DNA from: CAYRNC01 sp964425645
Lineage (GTDB): Bacteria > Bacillota > Clostridia > Peptostreptococcales > Anaerovoracaceae
DNA length: 9,959 nucleotides
Reading direction: 5' to 3'
Assembly: GCA_964425645.1 (NCBI GenBank)
Contig: CAYRNC010000065.1
Coordinates: 1-9,959 of the forward strand
The notes under the pieces were generated by a model. The model had not been told where the DNA came from and did no database searches. It saw only the letters and a program-made list of their open reading frames with translations. Below are positions 6,333 through 9,959 of this stretch, in pieces; positions within the stretch are counted from its first letter, which is position 1; every line of letters begins with the position of its first letter. The position numbers and the translations under genes were made by a program.

Positions 6333-6524
6333 CTATTTTTTAAGGATTTCCGATAATAGCTTTCCTCCGACACCGATATTGTCGGGATTATTCTCCTTAA
6401 GATTAACGGTGAATGCCTCCATTGGAATATCTAATATTTTCGATGCGGCCTCGGTCAGTTCTCTGACCATCTGTGCCTTCTTTTCCCTATCCATTTTCCC
6501 TGCTTCAACTGTAATTATAGGCAT
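6333..6524 (-). CDS. dmpI: Tautomerase, 4-oxalocrotonate tautomerase DmpI type
   Basis: This 63-residue cytoplasmic enzyme has Pro1 as catalytic base once the initiator Met is removed (MPIITVEAG). The rest fits the DmpI branch of the 4-OT superfamily, including the ENNPDNIGVGGKLLSE tail (44-59). Family members interconvert enol and keto forms of 2-oxo acids. By alignment to classical 4-OT by eye, Arg11 is replaced by Lys (GKMD) and Arg39 by Thr (AFTVNL), so activity on 4-oxalocrotonate itself is doubtful. No aromatic-degradation genes are nearby, so the physiological substrate is unknown. The start is secure: AAGGAGG lies seven bases before ATG 6524. It is a monocistronic gene, convergent with the UDG operon. 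Confidence 0.9.
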   Translation of the reverse strand: MPIITVEAGKMDREKKAQMVRELTEAASKILDIPMEAFTVNLKENNPDNIGVGGKLLSEILKK

Positions 6525-6556
6525 ATAATATCCTCCTTCCCGCTACTGCTGCTGTA

Positions 6557-6585
6557 ATTATACATTGTATTCGTTTATATATAAA
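6557..6585 (-). promoter_or_regulatory. Probable promoter of the tautomerase gene
   Basis: On the minus strand a perfect -10 TATAAT (6562-6557) lies 17 bases after TTTATA (6585-6580), a weak -35 match. The start codon follows about 30 bases downstream of the -10. Confidence 0.5.
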
Positions 6586-6650
6586 GGTCCTTTTACAAAG
6601 ATTGCCTACGTATATAAATGAAATTATCCGTTTTATTTAAGAAATTTACC

Positions 6651-6679
6651 TTGACAACGCAGAAGCTTTAATTTTAGAT
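6651..6679 (+). promoter_or_regulatory. Possible promoter of the Rossmann-MCP gene
   Basis: TTGACA at 6651-6656 is a perfect -35. At 17-base spacing only TTAGAT (6674-6679) is found, a poor -10. A second AT-rich candidate, TATTAT, lies at 6694-6699. I looked for a flagellar sigma-28 site: TAAA at 6685 and GCCGGCCA at 6706 have the wrong spacing and a poor -10, so I do not call one. The 8-bp palindrome GGCCGGCC at 6705-6712 is unexplained. Confidence 0.35.
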
Positions 6680-6780
6680 ATTAGTAAAGACAATATTATA
6701 CAGGGGCCGGCCAAAAGCAGAAAAGAGGTGATTCGGCACAATAATTGCCTAGTTATGTCAAAAGGACAAGGAGATCAGCT

Positions 6781-7569
6781 ATGAAAATTGCATTTGTCGG
6801 TGCCGGTATAGGCGGCACAAAGATGATGGAACTCTTTAATCAGATAAACGACATACAGATAACATGTATCGTCGATCGATCTTTTAACGCTATGGGCATG
6901 TTGCGCGCAAAAGAACTGGGAATTCCGACAGAAACGGATATAAAAAAAATCCCGAATAACACGCAAATCATTATCGAAGCTACCGGCAGCAAACAGGTGC
7001 TGGCCACTTTAAAAGACCTGTACGGGGAGCATTGCAAAATCATAGATTCGGATATAGCGGCTGTAATGATGCTGATAGTGGACAGACAAATTGAAATGGC
7101 TGATCGGTTAAGTCACCAATTGGTGCAAATACAAACAACCAGCGACCTGCTAACAGATCAAATGAACCGCATTGTTGAAGTTACTACAGACCTTGAAAAA
7201 ACGAATAAAGCGTTGCTTTGTGCCAGTGATGAATCAAAACAATTGATTGCCCAGTCAAATAAAATGATCAGAGAAGTTAACAACATTGCCAGTCAAATAA
7301 AAATATTAGGTGTTAATGCGAACATTGAAGCTTCAAGAGCAGGAGAGCATGGTTCCGGTTTTGCCGTAGTGGCAACCGAAGTACAAAGGCTTTCAGAAAA
7401 TACCGCAAAATTTGCATCGCTTATCTCTTCGCTGCTTATTTCTTTAAATTTGAAAAATGAAGAGATTAACAAGGATACCCACGGTTTAAATGATATCGCC
7501 TGCAATCAAAGCAATATAACGCTTGAAGCAAAGCGCACAGTTGAGGCCTTGCTTCAAACAGTATATTAG
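6781..7569 (+). CDS. Soluble chemoreceptor: N-terminal Rossmann (NAD-binding-like) domain fused to a short MCP signalling hairpin
   Basis: The start is ATG 6781, with AAGGAG seven bases upstream; an upstream TTG at 6745 has no ribosome site. The 262-residue product opens with a dinucleotide-binding fold: MKIAFVGAGIGG gives G7-x-G9-x2-G12, and D32 at the end of beta-2 (CIVDRS) suggests NAD(H) rather than NADP(H). The domain runs to about residue 100 and resembles the NAD-binding part of homoserine or aspartate dehydrogenases. Residues about 103-260 are helical; the MCP tip is at 166-212 (VNNIASQIKILGVNANIEAS, then GFAVVATEVQRL), which contacts CheW and CheA. There is no membrane segment or HAMP domain, and the hairpin is short. 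It is probably a cytoplasmic sensor of cofactor or a metabolite. An ATTAGT/ACTAAT repeat (7565-7585) separates it from the convergent transporter gene. Confidence 0.85.
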   Translation: MKIAFVGAGIGGTKMMELFNQINDIQITCIVDRSFNAMGMLRAKELGIPTETDIKKIPNNTQIIIEATGSKQVLATLKDLYGEHCKIIDSDIAAVMMLIVDRQIEMADRLSHQLVQIQTTSDLLTDQMNRIVEVTTDLEKTNKALLCASDESKQLIAQSNKMIREVNNIASQIKILGVNANIEASRAGEHGSGFAVVATEVQRLSENTAKFASLISSLLISLNLKNEEINKDTHGLNDIACNQSNITLEAKRTVEALLQTVY

Positions 7570-7586
7570 TTTTTAAGCGACTAATT

Positions 7587-8084
7587 TCAAGCCGTATTTT
7601 CGACATTACTTTGTTCTTCAATGGAAATATCCTTGTCTTCGACTGTCTTATTCCCCCCGGCCTGAAAAACAAGGATCAGACCGGTTATACAAAATATGAC
7701 ACCTAAATACTGTATTGAAGAAACGGTTTCATGAAACAGCAACTGTCCTACAACCAACATACACATTGCCAACATAACATTGCACACCATTCCACCAAGG
7801 CTGATATTCCAGCCTGCTCTGAAAAGAAAAATATAACCGCTTTCAAGTCCTATCGTTGCAAGTGCAAATGTCAATACGGCCCAATTTACCTTTGACATCT
7901 CAACGCTTATTGAAGCTGAAGGGTTAAAAATCACAAATACCAAAAAGTAGAAAACCACTAGAATCGAATAAATAATGGTGGTGCCGGCATATGCATTCAA
8001 ATCCTCGCGGATCGACTTTGCACTCACATCATATATGACATTAGACACCACAACGATAAACACCGGCAGAAAGAACCAAAACAT
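7587..8084 (-). CDS. Half-size EamA/DMT-like membrane protein, second of a paralogous pair
   Basis: The start is ATG 8084, where AGGAGG lies about seven bases upstream; an earlier ATG at 8120 adds a polar segment with no ribosome site. The 165-residue protein has five predicted membrane segments (about 3-19, 33-53, 68-88, 93-116 and 124-141) and an acidic, hydrophilic tail (144-165). It resembles one half of a ten-helix EamA/DMT carrier, or an enlarged small-multidrug-resistance protein. It aligns with the upstream neighbour along its whole membrane part: SNVIYDVSAK (14-23), GYIFLFRAGW (83-92), VCN (100-102), and a conserved E119. It begins 57 bases after the neighbour's stop, with its own strong ribosome site. 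Substrate unknown. Confidence 0.8.
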   Translation of the reverse strand: MFWFFLPVFIVVVSNVIYDVSAKSIREDLNAYAGTTIIYSILVVFYFLVFVIFNPSASISVEMSKVNWAVLTFALATIGLESGYIFLFRAGWNISLGGMVCNVMLAMCMLVVGQLLFHETVSSIQYLGVIFCITGLILVFQAGGNKTVEDKDISIEEQSNVENTA

Positions 8085-8141
8085 ATCTCCCCTCCTGTAA
8101 ATAATTATGGTTAAACCCATTGAATTAACGCTTCTAATACC

Positions 8142-8573
8142 TTATTTTGTTATCAGTACAAAACCAAGCAGACACAGCAATATACCTGCCACATGCTTTT
8201 TATTTATTATCTCGCGGTAGAATATTATACCTACAAAAATTAAAGATATAGCGATAAGGATGTTACAAACCAATGATGCGAAACTCACTTCCCAACCCAC
8301 CCTGAATATCATGATGTATCCGAAGTCAAGACCTGTACAGCCAAGGGCCAGTGTAAATGTTGCCTTATTAATTTTTTTTAATTCATGCAAAAAATTTTTG
8401 TTTTCGCTTGTAATATAAAATAAGGCTATAGAAATAATTGCGGCGATCAAATAAAAGAACAAAAGCCCTGCTAACGCATTTATTTCTTCGGGAAACATTT
8501 TTGCCGAAATATCATAAAGCACATTTGACAATACGATAAAGATTATTGGAAAATAGTATAAATAACGTCCCAT
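8142..8573 (-). CDS. Half-size EamA/DMT-like membrane protein, first of a paralogous pair
   Basis: The start is ATG 8573, preceded by GAAGGGA at good spacing; the longer frame from 8630 adds an arginine-rich segment unlikely to be translated. The 143-residue protein is almost all membrane, with five segments (about 5-21, 32-55, 71-91, 95-118 and 126-142). It shares with its neighbour SNVLYDISAK (16-25), GYIMIFRVGW (85-94), VCN (102-104) and E121, but lacks the neighbour's hydrophilic tail. Two adjacent, similar half-size carriers suggest a heterodimer, as in paired SMR transporters. Family comparison suggests drug/metabolite or lipid-linked sugar export, but nothing here identifies the cargo. 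I saw no convincing promoter upstream. Confidence 0.8.
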   Translation of the reverse strand: MGRYLYYFPIIFIVLSNVLYDISAKMFPEEINALAGLLFFYLIAAIISIALFYITSENKNFLHELKKINKATFTLALGCTGLDFGYIMIFRVGWEVSFASLVCNILIAISLIFVGIIFYREIINKKHVAGILLCLLGFVLITK

Positions 8574-8630
8574 TGTAATCCCTTCTTTCCTAATTTTCAG
8601 ATGAGAAACTACTCGGACAATACGCCCCAC

Positions 8631-9005
8631 AACCCCCTTCCCCTAAATAATGGATAGCGATAATCGAACCCTGCTTGCGAATGTTTGATCAAGGCCTTAT
8701 CTTAATGTAATTTCATCTTTTTGATCGGGAAACCTGAAGTAAAGATTGTTTTAGATATTTAAATAAATTGGTATTCCGAACATGGTAATGATCTTAAAAC
8801 TAACAAATTTCATAACAAACCTCATTTGAAACAAAATTATCTGTATCAATCTTTTGAATTAACTTATTTGCTATGCATATTCATGTTAGTTATCAAAACG
8901 CTATATGTCGATAAAACTCAACCATATAACACCTTTAGATACAGACTAAACCTTATAACCGCTATAGAGTCAACACCAAAATCCCAAATTTTCTGAATTG
9001 GCTGG
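8631..9005. other. AT-rich intergenic stretch without a recognisable gene
   Basis: All six frames are broken by stops. The best small frame is a 20-codon minus-strand ORF (8813-8751, MKFVSFKIITMFGIPIYLNI) with GAGG in front of its ATG, too short to call a gene. I see no RNA family, CRISPR or long repeat. Confidence 0.5.
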
Positions 9006-9028
9006 AGTGTGTGACACACTATTTTTTT
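9006..9028 (+). terminator. Orphan rho-independent terminator
   Basis: AGTGTG (9006-9011), a TGA loop and CACACT (9015-9020) form a compact perfect hairpin, followed by A and T7 (9022-9028). It is orientated for plus-strand transcription, yet no plus-strand gene lies upstream for more than 1.4 kb. The transcript it ends is unknown: a small RNA, or a gene that has decayed. Confidence 0.65.
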
Positions 9029-9143
9029 ACCCCGGCGGTTCCCTGTTTGGTTTTTCGCCGATAAAAGTCAGCTTATTCAGCCATTTTCTATATTTAACAA
9101 ATGCAACCGGGTAATAATCACCGATCCCGCAATCTTTCCGAGG
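9027..9143 (-). pseudogene. Possible C-terminal remnant of a lost gene
   Basis: A 38-codon open tail ends at TAA 9027-9029 and reads like protein (GDYYPVAFVKYRKWLNKLTF, then IGEKPNREPPG). It has no start or ribosome site. Its 5' side meets a stop that overlaps the edge of the 11-bp inverted repeat at 9145. No family recognised. It may be chance. Confidence 0.25.
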
Positions 9144-9144
9144 T

Positions 9145-9186
9145 CATACTACAAAACATTGAACATGGCATAACCTTTGTAGTATG
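9145..9186. repeat. Perfect 11-bp inverted repeat with 20-base spacer
   Basis: CATACTACAAA (9145-9155) is the exact reverse complement of TTTGTAGTATG (9176-9186). The spacer has no T-run on the outside, so it is not a terminator. The five flanking bases on the two sides differ (GAGGT and CACAC), so there is no target-site duplication. It could be a folded RNA element, an operator, or the collapsed ends of a small transposable element. Confidence 0.6.
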
Positions 9187-9412
9187 CACACATAAACGAA
9201 GCAACAATGAAATTCAAGAAAAAAGTTCGCCGACATGCCGATAAAAGTTGGCAGGTATATCATATAATGGCGGGAATAGTAAAATACTTGGTACCGTTCC
9301 GTTTTCCTGTTACTTGTTCAGCACATAAAGAGAATTTTAGCATTATTTTAGAAAGACATATAGGTTTACAGGAGATGCAAATGGCGTAAATCCTAGGGCC
9401 TAAGGGAGGGAA

Positions 9413-9830
9413 TTGAAGGGTTCGATCATCTCGCATAATCATTCCGCAGGATCAAATAACGAGTATTCATTCAGCGATCTTGATATAGGATTCTTCAAAA
9501 AATCCTAAGGGGTCTTGATGAGCTTTATGAATACGAAATATCAAAAACATATCGGGAAATCGGGCCATTGAAGATGGTGCTTAAATTAGGAAGAGCTGAT
9601 GGCAGGCACGAAATTGTGAAGTTAGAGACAGCAAAACTAAAGTCCGGGTATAGAAGGAAGAAGCGTGGATTAAAAAAAATGGCACAGCGTGAGTGAGAGT
9701 AGGCCATGCAAAAATCCATAAAAGAGAGGATGAGAAGAGAAGTGCGGTGTTGAGTAAGCCGCTTGCTAACCGCAGGCGGTATCTTTACGCCAACGGAAAG
9801 AGGTTTACCATGATAACGACCAAACAATGA
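9413..9830 (+). pseudogene. Frameshifted remnant with JAMM-like HxH...SxxD signature
   Basis: Three consecutive coding-like pieces lie in three frames. The first (TTG 9413 to TAA 9508) reads GSIISHNHSAGSNNEYSFSD and on to LDIGFFKKS. Its H-x-H followed by FSxxD resembles the metal site of JAMM/JAB metalloprotease-like domains and the HNHP motif in the C-termini of some phage proteins. At the A6 run (9497-9502) a single extra A would join it to the second frame (9484-9696: LRGLDELYEYEISKTYREIG and a basic Lys/Arg-rich end). A third frame (9693-9830) continues with RRRYLYANGKRFTMITTKQ and overlaps the second stop as GTGA. No proper ATG or upstream domain is visible, so this is most likely a decayed gene, possibly phage-derived. 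Confidence 0.45.
9758..9780. other. GC-rich hairpin
   Basis: CCGCTTGC (9759-9766) pairs with GCAGGCGG (9772-9779) around a TAACC loop, with one G-T wobble; G9758/T9780 can add a ninth pair. Nearby GCGG (9744-9747) and TTTACGCC (9785-9792) could pair with the same bases, so alternative folds are possible. No T-run follows. It lies inside the third coding-like piece, so it may be incidental. Confidence 0.3.
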
Positions 9831-9868
9831 CCAAATTCTAGTTCCCATAGATTTATGCAAAGAAATTA

Positions 9869-9901
9869 AAAACCCTGTAACCATTGGAGTTGCAGGGTTT
9901 T
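9869..9901 (-). terminator. Terminator downstream of tRNA-Arg
   Basis: On the minus strand AAAACCCTG (9901-9893) pairs perfectly with CAGGGTTTT (9877-9869). Four more pairs, one a wobble, extend the stem inward. A T-run follows, starting five bases beyond the tRNA CCA end. The symmetry means it may also stop plus-strand transcripts weakly. Confidence 0.8.
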
Positions 9902-9905
9902 GCCT

Positions 9906-9959
9906 TGGCACTCCCGAGATGATTCGAACATCCGACGCACGGTTTAGGAAACCGACGCT
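9906..9959 (-). tRNA. tRNA-Arg, anticodon CCT (partial, 5' half beyond window)
   Basis: The minus strand shows the 3' part of a tRNA. The anticodon loop TTCCTAA carries CCT (complement at 9946-9948, reads AGG), inside a TCGGT/ACCGT stem whose outer pair is mismatched. A 5-base variable loop GCGTC follows, then T-arm GGATG-TTCGAAT-CATCT, the 3' acceptor strand CGGGAGT, discriminator G, and an encoded CCA (9908-9906). The D-arm and 5' acceptor lie outside the window, so the acceptor pairing cannot be checked. Confidence 0.88.

Noticed and set aside
6685..6713. Sigma-28 (flagellar) promoter before the chemoreceptor
   Set aside because: TAAA and GCCG are present but the spacing is 17 rather than about 15 bases, and the GATAA part is missing.
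8655..8680. Sequence resembling a tRNA T-arm on the minus strand (GGGTTCGATTATC...CCA), a possible duplicated att site
   Set aside because: The T-stem does not pair, no other tRNA arms are present, and it does not match the 3' end of the tRNA-Arg at the right edge.
8751..8813. 20-codon minus-strand ORF with GAGG in front of its ATG
   Set aside because: Too short and without a toxin-like pattern or antisense RNA; cannot be told from chance.
9058..9249. 12-base direct repeat GCCGATAAAAGT at about 9058 and 9238
   Set aside because: Short, only two copies, with no shared flanks or relation to a gene. Not a CRISPR or transposon end.
9207..9389. 60-codon plus-strand frame (MKFKKKVRRHADKSW...)
   Set aside because: No ribosome site, no family resemblance, and the opposite strand is equally open. 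Treated as chance in degraded DNA.
9525..9911. 128-codon minus-strand frame
   Set aside because: Its start lies in the tRNA 3' end and its first residues translate the tRNA terminator; it is antisense to the frameshifted coding-like pieces.

Overview
The window looks like chromosomal DNA from an anaerobic, low-GC Clostridia-type Firmicute. The signs are strong AGGAGG-type ribosome sites, Firmicute-type promoters, a DmpI-type tautomerase, a COG0731-type radical SAM protein next to a Cys-rich zinc-ribbon miniprotein, and a soluble chemoreceptor fused to a Rossmann domain. This placement is inferred from gene content; no marker gene fixes a species.

Layout. Bases 1-3030 read leftward. A 320-residue two-domain protein of unknown role (3030-2068) is followed by a promoter and tadA (tRNA adenosine deaminase), which is translationally coupled (TAATG) to a membrane-anchored Ig-like protein. 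A GntR/FCD regulator follows and runs off the left edge. A divergent region (3031-3173) with an imperfect inverted repeat leads rightward into a CvpA-family membrane protein. That gene ends 2 nt from a convergent small unknown gene.

Bases 4391-6300 form the best-defined unit. A consensus promoter carries two copies of the palindrome GACATATGTC and drives three genes: a 57-residue six-cysteine zinc ribbon (absent from simple ORF lists because of its length), a radical SAM enzyme with a C-terminal winged-helix-like region, and an iron-sulfur uracil-DNA-glycosylase-superfamily protein with a non-standard motif A. A rho-independent terminator closes the unit. It looks like a regulated nucleic-acid or metal/redox module of unknown purpose.

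Bases 6333-8573 hold a DmpI-type tautomerase (leftward), a Rossmann-MCP fusion (rightward), and two tandem paralogous half-size EamA/DMT-like membrane proteins (leftward) that could form a heterodimer.

Bases 8574-9905 are gene-poor. They hold an orphan terminator, an 11-bp inverted repeat, a short open tail on the minus strand, and a plus-strand series of coding-like pieces in three frames. The first piece has a JAMM-like HxH...SxxD signature. This looks like decayed accessory or phage-like DNA. It lies directly beyond the 3' end of a partial tRNA-Arg(CCT) with its own terminator at the right edge, a typical integration position for mobile elements. No integrase and no duplicated tRNA end were found.
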